Shown here in pieces: positions 6,973-15,831 of a stretch of 64,000 nt of DNA. The position numbers and the translations under genes were made by a program. The notes beneath the pieces were generated by a model. The model searched no databases, was not told where the DNA came from, and saw only the letters and a list, made by a program, of their open reading frames with translations. This DNA is from Haemophilus_D parainfluenzae_AD (GTDB lineage: Bacteria; Pseudomonadota; Gammaproteobacteria; Enterobacterales; Pasteurellaceae): the NCBI RefSeq assembly GCF_001679325.1, contig NZ_LZMX01000028.1; one strand, written 5' to 3'. Position 1 is the stretch's first letter; the number at the start of each line of letters is the position of its first letter.

Positions 6973-9804
6973 CTAGCCTTTTGCCAAGATATCTTTTAAA
7001 AATCTCGCAGTATGCGAACCTTTGACTTTAGCAACGTCTTCCGGTGTGCCTGTCGCAATGATTTGACCACCGCCACAGCCCCCCTCTGGACCAAGATCCA
7101 CAATCCAGTCTGCAGTTTTGATCACATCTAAATTATGTTCAATCACCACAATAGTATTACCTTGATCACGCAAGCGATGTAACACCTCGAGAAGTTGTTT
7201 AATATCGGCAAAATGCAGACCAGTTGTGGGTTCATCTAAAATATAAAGGGTTTTACCGGTATCGCGTTTTGAAAGCTCAGTTGCTAACTTAACACGTTGT
7301 GCCTCACCACCTGAAAGCGTGGTAGAAGACTGACCTAAACGAATATAAGACAAGCCCACATCCATTAGAGTTTGCAATTTACGAGCAATCATTGGGATGG
7401 CATCAAAAAACTCGCGAGCCTCTTCCACTGTCATATCCAACACTTGGTGAATAGTTTTGCCTTTGTATCGAATTTCCAAGGTTTCACGGTTATAACGTTT
7501 ACCTTTACATTGATCGCAAGGTACATACACATCCGGCAAGAAGTGCATTTCGACTTTCAGCACACCATCACCTTGGCACGCTTCACAACGTCCACCACGC
7601 ACGTTAAAGCTAAAACGACCAGGGTTATAACCACGTGCACGCGCTTCTGGCACACCCGCAAATAATTCACGAATTGGGGTAAATAAGCCCGTGTAAGTCG
7701 CTGGGTTAGAACGCGGTGTACGACCGATCGGACTTTGGTTAATATCAATCACTTTGTCAAAATATTCCAAGCCTTCAATGGATTTATAAGGCGCAAAATC
7801 CGTTTTTTCCGCACGATTTAAGGCGTTTTGTGCCAATGGGAATAACGTATCATTAATTAGCGTTGATTTGCCTGAACCTGACACCCCTGTGATACAAGTA
7901 AATAAACCTACTGGAATTTCTAAATTCACGCCTTTCAGATTATTCCCTGTTGCACCTTTTAATTTTAAAAGTTTGCTTTTATCAAGTGCAGTTCGTTTTT
8001 TCGGAATTTCGATTTTTTCTTTGCCCGATAAGAACTTACCCGTAATCGAATTTGGATTTGCCATGATTTCTTTGGCAGTACCTTGTGCAATCACTTGGCC
8101 ACCATGCACACCCGCACCTGGGCCGATATCAATAATATGATCGGCTTCTCGAATAGCATCTTCATCATGTTCCACCACAATCACGGTGTTACCCAGATTA
8201 CGCAAGTGAATCAGCGTATTTAGCAAGCGTTCATTATCGCGTTGATGCAAACCGATTGAAGGTTCGTCCAACACATACATGACGCCCACTAAGCCTGCAC
8301 CAATCTGACTCGCAAGACGAATACGTTGCGCTTCACCACCTGAAAGGGTTTCTGCAGAACGGGAAAGGGAAAGATAATTCAAGCCCACATTCACTAAGAA
8401 TTCTAATCGCTCTCTGATCTCTTTCAGGATTTTTTCTGCAATTTGTGCTTTTTGACCGGTTAAAGTAAGTCCTTGGAAAAACTCAAGGCTTTCACCAATG
8501 CTTTTCTCTGAAATTTGTGGCAAGTTAATATTACCGATATACACGTTTCGAGCCTCAGGGCGAAGACGTGAACCACCACAATCTGCACAAGGGCGGTTAC
8601 TGATATTTTTCGCCAATTCTTCGCGCACAGACATGGATTCCGTTTCTTTATAACGGCGTGCCATGTTATTCAAAATCCCTTCAAAAGGATGTTTGCGGAT
8701 CACCACATCGCCACGGTCGTTCATGTATTGGAATTCAATTTCTTCCTTGCCTGAACCGTGCATCACAATATCTTTAATTTTTTGTGGCAAATCTTCGTAT
8801 GGTGTTTCAATATCAAATTTGTAATGTTTCGCCAACGAAGTAAGCATTTGATAGTAATAGAAATTACGACGATCCCAACCTTTCACCGCACCGCCTGCGA
8901 GGGATATGCTTTCATTTTGCACCACACGGCTTTCATCAAAGAACTGCTGAACACCTAAGCCATCACAAGTCGGACACGCCCCTGCCGGGTTATTAAATGA
9001 GAATAAGCGAGGCTCTAATTCGGGTACAGAATAGCCACAATGCGGACAAGCAAAGTTTGCCGAGAAAACCAATTCTTCAGCCTTAGGATTATCCATATCA
9101 GCCACTACAGCTGTACCACCAGAAAGCTCCAAAGCTGTCTCAAAAGATTCTGCCAAACGTGTAGCTAAATCTGACCGCACTTTAAAGCGGTCCACCACCA
9201 CTTCAATAGTATGTTTTTTCTGTAAAGCAAGTTCTGGCGGATCAGATAAATCACAGATTTCACCATCAATTCTTGCGCGAATATAACCTTGTGCCGCCAA
9301 GCTATCTAACAGCTTAACATGCTCACCTTTACGGTTTTTCACCACGGGCGCAAGCAACATCATTTTGCTTTCTTCAGGCAAGCTTAGGACTTTATCCACC
9401 ATTTGACTGATGGTTTGTGCCGTTAATGGCACATCATGCTCCGGACAACGCGGCTCCCCTACGCGAGCAAACAGCAAACGCAGGTAATCGTAAATTTCGG
9501 TGATCGTGCCCACGGTTGAACGCGGGTTATGAGACGTAGATTTTTGTTCAATAGAAATCGCCGGTGACAAGCCCTCAATCGAATCCACATCTGGTTTTTC
9601 CATCAAAGAAAGGAATTGACGCGCATAAGCTGAGAGCGATTCTACATAACGGCGCTGCCCTTCCGCATAAAGCGTATCAAATGCTAAAGAAGATTTGCCC
9701 GAACCGGACAAGCCTGTAATCACAATTAATTTATCGCGCGGAATGGTTAAATTGATGTTTTTGAGGTTGTGGGTTCTAGCCCCACGAATGTCGATAGTAT
9801 CCAT
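6973..9804 (-). CDS. uvrA: UvrABC system protein A, nucleotide excision repair
   Basis: UvrA is the damage-recognition ATPase of nucleotide excision repair; it dimerises, loads UvrB and then leaves. The 943-residue length matches the bacterial family. Two ABC-type ATPase halves are visible: Walker A GLSGSGKSS near residue 32 and GVSGSGKST near 641, signatures LSGGEAQRIRLA and LSGGEAQRVKLA, and Walker B VLDEPSIGL / ILDEPTTGL. Zinc fingers are present as CPHCGYS...CPTC, CADC and CEAC...CDQC. The gene is divergent from ssb across a candidate LexA box, the same arrangement as in Escherichia coli. Confidence 0.98.
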   Translation of the reverse strand: MDTIDIRGARTHNLKNINLTIPRDKLIVITGLSGSGKSSLAFDTLYAEGQRRYVESLSAYARQFLSLMEKPDVDSIEGLSPAISIEQKSTSHNPRSTVGTITEIYDYLRLLFARVGEPRCPEHDVPLTAQTISQMVDKVLSLPEESKMMLLAPVVKNRKGEHVKLLDSLAAQGYIRARIDGEICDLSDPPELALQKKHTIEVVVDRFKVRSDLATRLAESFETALELSGGTAVVADMDNPKAEELVFSANFACPHCGYSVPELEPRLFSFNNPAGACPTCDGLGVQQFFDESRVVQNESISLAGGAVKGWDRRNFYYYQMLTSLAKHYKFDIETPYEDLPQKIKDIVMHGSGKEEIEFQYMNDRGDVVIRKHPFEGILNNMARRYKETESMSVREELAKNISNRPCADCGGSRLRPEARNVYIGNINLPQISEKSIGESLEFFQGLTLTGQKAQIAEKILKEIRERLEFLVNVGLNYLSLSRSAETLSGGEAQRIRLASQIGAGLVGVMYVLDEPSIGLHQRDNERLLNTLIHLRNLGNTVIVVEHDEDAIREADHIIDIGPGAGVHGGQVIAQGTAKEIMANPNSITGKFLSGKEKIEIPKKRTALDKSKLLKLKGATGNNLKGVNLEIPVGLFTCITGVSGSGKSTLINDTLFPLAQNALNRAEKTDFAPYKSIEGLEYFDKVIDINQSPIGRTPRSNPATYTGLFTPIRELFAGVPEARARGYNPGRFSFNVRGGRCEACQGDGVLKVEMHFLPDVYVPCDQCKGKRYNRETLEIRYKGKTIHQVLDMTVEEAREFFDAIPMIARKLQTLMDVGLSYIRLGQSSTTLSGGEAQRVKLATELSKRDTGKTLYILDEPTTGLHFADIKQLLEVLHRLRDQGNTIVVIEHNLDVIKTADWIVDLGPEGGCGGGQIIATGTPEDVAKVKGSHTARFLKDILAKG

Positions 9805-9869
9805 AAAAAAAGCGATTGTCTTAAGAAAATAAATTCAAAAATTGCGACCATTATCGCATATTTCAATAT

Positions 9870-9885
9870 CTGTGCAAATATCCAG
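9870..9885. promoter_or_regulatory. Candidate LexA (SOS) box between uvrA and ssb
   Basis: The 16-base CTGTGCAAATATCCAG has the CTGT-N8-xCAG form of the gamma-proteobacterial LexA site, with one half-site mismatch (CCAG for ACAG). E. coli has a single SOS box in the same uvrA-ssb divergent spacer, which supports the call. It sits 66 bases from the uvrA start and 82 from the ssb start. Confidence 0.6.
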
Positions 9886-9966
9886 TTAATTTTTATGGAT
9901 CTTTTGTTTCTTTTAAGGCAAAATAACCAAAATTTTTCACCTTATTTCTAAAATATAGAGGATTCT

Positions 9967-10434
9967 ATGGCAGGTATTAATAAAGTAATCATCGTGGGTA
10001 ACTTAGGTAACGATCCTGAAATCCGCACAATGCCAAATGGCGAAGCGGTAGCGAATATCAGCGTGGCAACAAGTGAAAGCTGGACAGATAAAAACACGGG
10101 TGAACGCCGTGAAGTGACCGAATGGCACCGTATCGTGTTATATCGTCGTTTAGCGGAGATTGCGGGTCAATACTTACGCAAAGGTTCACAAGTTTATGTT
10201 GAAGGTCGTTTAAAAACCCGCAAATGGCAAGATAACAATGGCCAAGATCGTTACACCACTGAAATCCAAGGTGATAACTTACAAATGTTAGGTGGTCGCA
10301 ATCAAGAGATGGGCGGTTATGCACCTGCACAATCAGCACCACAACCAAGCTATCAATCTCGTCCAGCTCAATCTGCGCCAGCACCACAAGCTGAGCCGCC
10401 AATGGATGCGTTTGATGACAACATTCCATTCTAA
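9967..10434 (+). CDS. ssb: Single-stranded DNA-binding protein
   Basis: SSB coats single-stranded DNA during replication, repair and competence. The 155-residue protein has the N-terminal OB fold (MAGINKVIIVGNLGNDPEIR, then EWHRIVLY and the GSQVYVEGRLKTRKW strand, to about residue 110), a Gln/Pro/Ala-rich flexible linker, and the acidic partner-binding tip DDNIPF at the C-terminus. This is the standard homotetrameric bacterial type. A hairpin terminator follows. In this naturally competent lineage it may also protect incoming DNA. Confidence 0.97.
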   Translation: MAGINKVIIVGNLGNDPEIRTMPNGEAVANISVATSESWTDKNTGERREVTEWHRIVLYRRLAEIAGQYLRKGSQVYVEGRLKTRKWQDNNGQDRYTTEIQGDNLQMLGGRNQEMGGYAPAQSAPQPSYQSRPAQSAPAPQAEPPMDAFDDNIPF

Positions 10435-10467
10435 ATTGTATTGATACAAGATTATTACATAAGAAAA

Positions 10468-10494
10468 ATCCCCTAAATTCTGAATCTAGGGGAT
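10468..10494. terminator. Hairpin between ssb and rhodanese gene
   Basis: ATCCCCTA (10468-10475) and TAGGGGAT (10487-10494) make an 8-base-pair GC-rich stem with an 11-base loop. It lies between two convergent genes and can serve both. A-rich sequence before and CTTTG after give a modest U-tract. Confidence 0.7.
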
Positions 10495-10517
10495 CTTTGC
10501 TTTAAATAATATGTTGT

Positions 10518-10889
10518 TTATTTCAAACCTTTTTTAACCAAATCTTCATAACCGCCATGGTTGATTACATTGGTATAGCCTGCATTTTTCAACTCAGTGA
10601 GTGCGGCTTCGGCACGACGACCGCTACGGCAGTAAAGATTGAGCGGTGCATCTTTATCTGAACCAAGCGCTTTAACACCGTCAATGATTTTATCATGTGG
10701 AATATTCACCGCATCTTGTAAATGGCCAGCATTAAATTCTTCGGCAGAACGTACATCAATCCAAACACCTTTTGCTTTTTCCGGTTTTACCATACTTTGT
10801 TTGGCTTGCGGGGTAACATCTGCATGAGCAACAAAAGAGGTGGTAATGGCAACCGCCGAAATTGCTGCTGCTAGTAATTTTTTCATCAT
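10518..10889 (-). CDS. Periplasmic rhodanese-domain protein (PspE-like)
   Basis: The 123-residue product has a signal peptide (residues 1-23, cleavage AHA before DVTP) followed by one rhodanese domain: WIDVRSAEEFNAGHLQDAVNIPH, then the active-site loop YCRSGRRA with Cys87. Rhodanese-fold enzymes move sulfane sulfur; the periplasmic acceptor is unknown. The size and layout resemble E. coli PspE and GlpE. Two ATGs stand in tandem at the start (10889 and 10886) behind GGAG; the first is given. Confidence 0.85.
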   Translation of the reverse strand: MMKKLLAAAISAVAITTSFVAHADVTPQAKQSMVKPEKAKGVWIDVRSAEEFNAGHLQDAVNIPHDKIIDGVKALGSDKDAPLNLYCRSGRRAEAALTELKNAGYTNVINHGGYEDLVKKGLK

Positions 10890-11188
10890 TCAATCTCCAT
10901 TAAATAGAAATAATATATTTACCTAAATAAATTTAGGGGGTATGTAAAACTAATTGCCATCATACGCCTAAATATAAAGATAATAAACTGTAAATAAAGT
11001 AAAAATTAAGTAAAATTTTCGTAAAATTTAACCGCACTTTGTAATATTTACCTTATTTAACACATCAATCTCTCTAAACCTTATTATTCATTATTTCTGA
11101 TTAGTAAAAGATGTTGTTCATAAAGTAGTATTTTTCACACAAAGATTTAACCGTACAATCTGCCCCATCAAATATTGAGGAGAAAATA
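10890..11188. other. AT-rich divergent spacer
   Basis: Between the rhodanese gene and ygiD lie 299 AT-rich bases holding promoters for both. One uptake sequence (ACCGCACTT, 11031-11039) is present. The ygiD ribosome binding site GAGGAG is just before 11189. I see no gene, repeat or strong palindrome. Confidence 0.6.
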
Positions 11189-11974
11189 ATGAAAAAAATG
11201 CCTGTATTGTTTGTTGGGCATGGTAGCCCGATGAATGTGTTAGATAAAGAAAACCCGTTCAATCAGAATTTCATCCTAATTACGCAAAAATTTTCCAAAC
11301 CAAAAGCGATTTTGATGATTTCAGCACATTGGTATAGCAGCCGTTTGCAGGTGACCTCAGGTGAACACCCTGAAATGATTTACGATTTCTACGGTTTTCC
11401 TGATGAGCTCAGTCAAGTGCAATATCCCGCACCCGGTTCGCCTGAATTGGCGGAGCAAGTGCGGTCATTATTACAGCCGGAAAATATCGAGCTAAACCCA
11501 ACACGTGGTTTTGATCATGGTGCTTGGGCGGTATTGAAATATCTGTATCCCGATGCTGATATTCCCGTGGTGCAACTGAGCCTTAACCGTTTGCAATCGG
11601 CAGAGTGGCATTTCAACTTGGCGAAAAAATTATTTGCTTTGCGAGAACAAGGCGTGCTGATTATTGGCAGTGGCAACATTGTGCATAATCTAAGAGCGAT
11701 AAGTTGGGAGCATATCGACCAAATCGGCGCGGGTTATGACTGGGCGTTTGCTTTCCGTGAAACGGTCAATCAGGCGATTGCGATACAAGATGATGAAACT
11801 TTGGTGCATTATGAACAGTTAGGCGAAAAAGCCGAGCTTTCTGTGCCAACACCAGATCATTATTTGCCGTTGCTGTACATCATGGCATTACGAGAACCGC
11901 AAGATGATATTACGTTTTTCAATGATAATTTGATTGCAGGATCTCTCAGCATGACGTCGGTTTTAGTGGGATAA
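11189..11974 (+). CDS. ygiD: YgiD-type extradiol ring-cleaving dioxygenase (DODA class III)
   Basis: The 261-residue protein belongs to the LigB-fold DOPA dioxygenase group. Metal-ligand and catalytic histidines are visible in VGHGSPMN (His11), SAHWYS, GFDHGAW and the late motif TPDHYLPLLY. E. coli YgiD opens the ring of L-DOPA in vitro, but the physiological substrate is not established. It has no signal peptide and is a single gene with a strong GAGGAG ribosome binding site. It ends at a bidirectional terminator shared with ynbE. Confidence 0.88.
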   Translation: MKKMPVLFVGHGSPMNVLDKENPFNQNFILITQKFSKPKAILMISAHWYSSRLQVTSGEHPEMIYDFYGFPDELSQVQYPAPGSPELAEQVRSLLQPENIELNPTRGFDHGAWAVLKYLYPDADIPVVQLSLNRLQSAEWHFNLAKKLFALREQGVLIIGSGNIVHNLRAISWEHIDQIGAGYDWAFAFRETVNQAIAIQDDETLVHYEQLGEKAELSVPTPDHYLPLLYIMALREPQDDITFFNDNLIAGSLSMTSVLVG

Positions 11975-12019
11975 CATATTTGCAAAAAACATTTGGAAAA
12001 CTGACCGCACTTTAAAAGA

Positions 12020-12057
12020 AAAAGGCCATCTGAAATCTAACATTCAGATGACCTTTT
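12020..12057. terminator. Bidirectional hairpin, ygiD / ynbE
   Basis: AAAAGG-C-CATCTGAA (12020-12034) pairs with TTCAGATG-A-CCTTTT (12043-12057) with one C/A mismatch and an 8-base loop. T-runs on both strands suit two convergent transcripts. Confidence 0.8.
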
Positions 12058-12069
12058 TAATTGATTTAA

Positions 12070-12276
12070 TTATTTCTTCGCAGGATCAACTTCGCTCACT
12101 GCTTTCTGAGATTTTTCATCCATTTCCACTTTAATATTGTGGTCTACCACCACATTCATATTAATAGTGATACCTTCCTTTGGTGTGTCCAATTGAATGG
12201 TTGGTGTGCAAGCTGTAAGCGTGAACATTGCCACCCAAATAAAAAAGTGCGGTTGAAATTTAGAGTGTTTTATCAT
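12070..12276 (-). CDS. ynbE: YnbE-family lipoprotein
   Basis: The 68-residue product has a lipoprotein signal ending in the lipobox LTAC (Cys23), then a short domain with PTIQLDTPKEGITIN. This matches YnbE, the outer-membrane lipoprotein partner of YdbH in E. coli, which together form an inter-membrane bridge for phospholipid transport. The ATG overlaps the ydbH stop by ATGA, so the two are translationally coupled. Calling this from size, lipobox and pairing is secure; details of function rest on the E. coli work. Confidence 0.88.
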   Translation of the reverse strand: MIKHSKFQPHFFIWVAMFTLTACTPTIQLDTPKEGITINMNVVVDHNIKVEMDEKSQKAVSEVDPAKK

Positions 12277-15008
12277 TTATCTTTGTCTAATTGTTTATAA
12301 AGTTTATATTGCAGATTTTGTTCAAATTGCGAGCCGTAGTCAATCATATTCCACAATTCAAACATATTTTCTTGGTGCGTATAATTTAACGTTATCGGAT
12401 TATTAGTTCGCTTGGTTGGATTAAATCCACTAATGCTCGCACGCAACGTCATTTGTCCTTTCGGATCGAGCGTTACCGTCGCATGGGAGTTCTTCAACTC
12501 CATTTCTTTTAATAAATCCACCAAAATATTCTCTGTCCAACCGCCTTTTTTCAGCCCTTTTATCATTTCATCGGTTAATTTGATGGATACATTTCCAACT
12601 TGTTCCAATGTGCCATTACAAATCAAACATTCCTTATGTCCGAACCAAAATGGCAGGGTCGCATTAGCACGGCCAGTTAAGGTTACTTGATTATATTGTG
12701 CCAAAGCTAACACTTGGGCTAAATCGATATTGGTAAAAGAAAGTGTCGCCATTTTACTTTGTGGGAAAGTGAGCTGAGATATCGTCAATTCACCATCAAA
12801 TAAGGACACTTTCACATTTCTTAAGATAAGTGGATTTTTCATGGTATTCGGATAACGCCCGAATAAATCTAATTCACCATTTGCGACAGAAAGCGCCCCA
12901 TAACGAAGATTTTTAGTCGAAATATGAATGGGTTTGCCCGAAGCCACTTGTAATGCCTCGTTTTCATAATTCATTGGGAAACGAATATTCAAGCCATACA
13001 CTTCACCATCTGGCATGGTGATTTTGCCGTTTTTCAGGTTCAGTTCCCCGCCCATTTTCACGCCATTGGTATTAATCACGAATTTGCTCTGTCCTTTGAT
13101 GCTTCCCTCATGGATTAACCAGTTCCATTTTTGTGGGAAGAGTGATTGGAACACTTTTGCGGATTGTTCTTTCCAGCTGATTTCACCTGAAAGTGCACTA
13201 TTCTGATATACACCCAAAACATCTAATGGCCCAAGTGACCCAGCCTTTAAATCACCTGCAAAATTGAAGTTACCGATACTCTTACCATCAATACCTAAGC
13301 CAAAAACAGGCGAAACAAAACGACCGCCATAAGCCAGTTCAATCCAATCAGTTTTCGCTTGCAACAAGCCTCGAATATGTTCTTCTTCATAATCCCAGCG
13401 AAGTCGATCTTTAAGTTCCAATGAAAGTGGGGCCATTTTTACCTCTTTCATTTTGACTTCTTTGGAATGAGCAGAAAGTTGATTTAATTCAATATGATCG
13501 GCTTCCCAAAAGCCTTTACCTTCCATTTTGACTGGCGTATTTAAAGATTTCCAGTTGGCACTGCCATTGATAATCCAATCCCAACGGTTTGTCGCTTGTT
13601 TTTCTACTGACTGCAACTTGTGTTCTTCATCTCGGAAGTCAAACACGGTTTTAATACCCGCAATAAATTCGTGGGCGTTTCCGTCTAATTTTAGATTGAG
13701 ATTTTCAAACTGCGGAGTTGTGCCATTCAACGTTGCCTGTAAACGCCCTTCTAAGCCATAACGACCGATAATAATGTCATCTAACGGTAAACGAACATGT
13801 AATTTGGTATCGGGTTGCACAGTATCCATTTTAAAGACAGAGCCCGGATAAAAATACACCACTGGATGCGTAAAAATCCCGCCTAGATGATAAGTTAAAT
13901 TGGTGAGTGCCACAGTCGAGTTATAACGTAAATCCCCACGTGTTTTCAGCTCAAAATCCAATTCGTTATTGTCATCACCCCCACCGATTTCGCCATTTTT
14001 GCCTGAAATCACGATCTCCCCTTTGCCCATTTCACCAAAGGTTTGCAAGATCACGTTCATATCAATGCTTAACGGCAATAAGCCTTCTGCCGCACGGTGA
14101 ATGGATAACCCAAGGAAGCCTTTAATCGGTTGATAGCTGTCGAAGGTCCAATAAAATTTTCCCCATGAAATATCCAAACCGTCTTTGGTGAACACGAAAG
14201 GCACATCCAACAACGGCGAATTTGCTGTTAAATCTTGAGCGTTTAACTGACCGTCTGCCCCTTGCCACGATACTTTTGCCTCGCCTTTGGTTACTGCAAG
14301 TTCCGGATTATTCCAGTTAAATAAAACATTTCCTTGTTGAGGAAGTTGAGAAAGATCGGGCTCAAAATTCGCAGTGAACTGAAGATCGTAGTTTTTATCG
14401 CCCGCTTGTTTGATATCGGTATCACCCGTCCATTGAAAGATTCCATCTCGTGGCGTGACCGTGGATTGGTGATGTAGCTCAAGCCCGTCATTATTGGCTT
14501 GAGCCTCAAGAGCTAACTGGTTGCCATTATAGTTGGCATCTAACGCCCAATCAGCCGATAAAAAAGGCTGCAAAGCGGCTTGTTTCAGTGCTTCGGTATT
14601 TGTTAATTGAAAGTGTTTAACTTTGACATCAGAAATAGGTAATGCTGCCCAAAGTGCGGTCAAATTTGGTGGTGTTTTTTCAGCATTATCGCTGGGTAAA
14701 TGGGTTAAACAATCGTAATTCAAGCTCGCCTTTTCAACGTTAAGACTATGCGTATTCCACCAAGTGAGTTGCGTATTATTGAGGTTTACGAGGGTACATT
14801 GATCTGTTTTCACTTTTAACTCAGGCAGTGTTAAACCTGTCGTTTTCCATTGCCAGTCATCAGCTAATTCAATGTGATAATGGGGTGCTAAAAAATGATT
14901 TGCAAGTTGCTCCACTCGTTTCGGGGTTGCAAAAACGCGCACTAAGCCAACGCTTACTACGATCAAGAGCAACAAAATAATCAATGCCCACAGGCAACGC
15001 TTTCGCAT
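12273..15008 (-). CDS. ydbH: YdbH, AsmA-like inter-membrane lipid transport protein
   Basis: The protein has one N-terminal membrane segment (about 5-27) followed by roughly 880 residues of repeated beta-strand sequence, as in the AsmA/TamB-like family that spans the periplasm as a hydrophobic groove. In E. coli, YdbH with TamB and YhdP carries phospholipids to the outer membrane. I start it at the ATG at 15008 (911 residues), since GGGGAA sits 8 bases before it; the longer frame to 15035 would need a TTG start without a site. It shares an ATGA overlap with ynbE downstream and follows the small DMT gene by 48 bases. Confidence 0.9.
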   Translation of the reverse strand: MRKRCLWALIILLLLIVVSVGLVRVFATPKRVEQLANHFLAPHYHIELADDWQWKTTGLTLPELKVKTDQCTLVNLNNTQLTWWNTHSLNVEKASLNYDCLTHLPSDNAEKTPPNLTALWAALPISDVKVKHFQLTNTEALKQAALQPFLSADWALDANYNGNQLALEAQANNDGLELHHQSTVTPRDGIFQWTGDTDIKQAGDKNYDLQFTANFEPDLSQLPQQGNVLFNWNNPELAVTKGEAKVSWQGADGQLNAQDLTANSPLLDVPFVFTKDGLDISWGKFYWTFDSYQPIKGFLGLSIHRAAEGLLPLSIDMNVILQTFGEMGKGEIVISGKNGEIGGGDDNNELDFELKTRGDLRYNSTVALTNLTYHLGGIFTHPVVYFYPGSVFKMDTVQPDTKLHVRLPLDDIIIGRYGLEGRLQATLNGTTPQFENLNLKLDGNAHEFIAGIKTVFDFRDEEHKLQSVEKQATNRWDWIINGSANWKSLNTPVKMEGKGFWEADHIELNQLSAHSKEVKMKEVKMAPLSLELKDRLRWDYEEEHIRGLLQAKTDWIELAYGGRFVSPVFGLGIDGKSIGNFNFAGDLKAGSLGPLDVLGVYQNSALSGEISWKEQSAKVFQSLFPQKWNWLIHEGSIKGQSKFVINTNGVKMGGELNLKNGKITMPDGEVYGLNIRFPMNYENEALQVASGKPIHISTKNLRYGALSVANGELDLFGRYPNTMKNPLILRNVKVSLFDGELTISQLTFPQSKMATLSFTNIDLAQVLALAQYNQVTLTGRANATLPFWFGHKECLICNGTLEQVGNVSIKLTDEMIKGLKKGGWTENILVDLLKEMELKNSHATVTLDPKGQMTLRASISGFNPTKRTNNPITLNYTHQENMFELWNMIDYGSQFEQNLQYKLYKQLDKDK

Positions 15009-15056
15009 AGTTTCCCCAATTACGCGATAAATCAATAAATAGAGCCGTATTCTATC

Positions 15057-15533
15057 TTATCTCGCCCCAAATAGCTCAACTAACTTATCCCCAAAGAAAT
15101 AAAATACCAATCCAAAGGCGACAATAATTAAGCCGATGAGTTTCGTGATATTTACTTCTCGAGTCGGCATACCGATAAGACCGAAATGATCGATAGTGGC
15201 TGCAGTAATTAATTGCCCGACGATGATAAAAAATAACATCGCGGTAATACCGAGTTTAGGCGCAAGCAAAACCGTTGTGAAGACGACAATTGCACCAAGT
15301 ACCCCACCGATTAATTTCCACCAAGGTTGCGAAGGAATAGCAGACAAATTACCCCATAAATCGGTTTTCACCCAAGCAATAAAAAAGAGAACAATCGTTC
15401 CCACGGCAAAAGAAATAAAGGTCGCGATCACCGCTTCACCACTCATGGCTTTCGCGAGTTGTGTATTAATTGCCGATTGGGTGGCAAGTGCGACACCTGC
15501 CGCTAAGGCGATAATGAGATAAACAAAAAACAT
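15057..15533 (-). CDS. YdcZ/DUF606-type DMT superfamily membrane protein
   Basis: The 158-residue protein has five hydrophobic segments and the family's typical ATQSAINTQLAK motif after the first segment, and FFIVGQLITA later. Such half-size DMT proteins act as homo- or heterodimers; no substrate is known. The ATG at 15533 is preferred to the one at 15548 because GGGAG precedes it at the right distance. It is upstream of ydbH-ynbE on the same strand and probably shares a promoter. Confidence 0.82.
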   Translation of the reverse strand: MFFVYLIIALAAGVALATQSAINTQLAKAMSGEAVIATFISFAVGTIVLFFIAWVKTDLWGNLSAIPSQPWWKLIGGVLGAIVVFTTVLLAPKLGITAMLFFIIVGQLITAATIDHFGLIGMPTREVNITKLIGLIIVAFGLVFYFFGDKLVELFGAR

Positions 15534-15685
15534 CGAAACTCCCAACATAAAATTTGGCTTATTTTAACCTTTTCCTATTTGTCTTGTCGCGAAATGCTTT
15601 CTATTCTGAAAAAATAATCAAAAAATCTACCGCACTTTGCATTTCATTCATAAATACCTCAAAAGTTGTAAGTCATCTTACCTGT

Positions 15686-15707
15686 TTATTTGATCTCGAT
15701 CACCATT
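15686..15707. promoter_or_regulatory. Candidate CRP site upstream of the mannose PTS operon
   Basis: The core TGATCTCGATCA (15691-15702) differs from the CRP consensus core TGATCTAGATCA at one base. The outer half-sites are weaker (TTTGA and TCACC). By my alignment about 16 of 22 positions fit. It lies 125 bases before manX. Catabolite control of a sugar PTS is expected; no clear -10 could be placed. Confidence 0.5.
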
Positions 15708-15831
15708 TGACTATTCTTGATTTGACGGTAATCTTCAAATCAATACACTTGACTCCATTTGAAGCAATCGTTTGCCTAACGTATTGAAAGCAAAATAGAC
15801 TGATTTTATCAACTCAATGGGAGGAATATCC

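Noticed and set aside
9769..9951. Short plus-strand frame in the uvrA-ssb spacer
   Set aside because: It starts inside uvrA without a ribosome binding site and covers the LexA box region; the product has no recognisable features.
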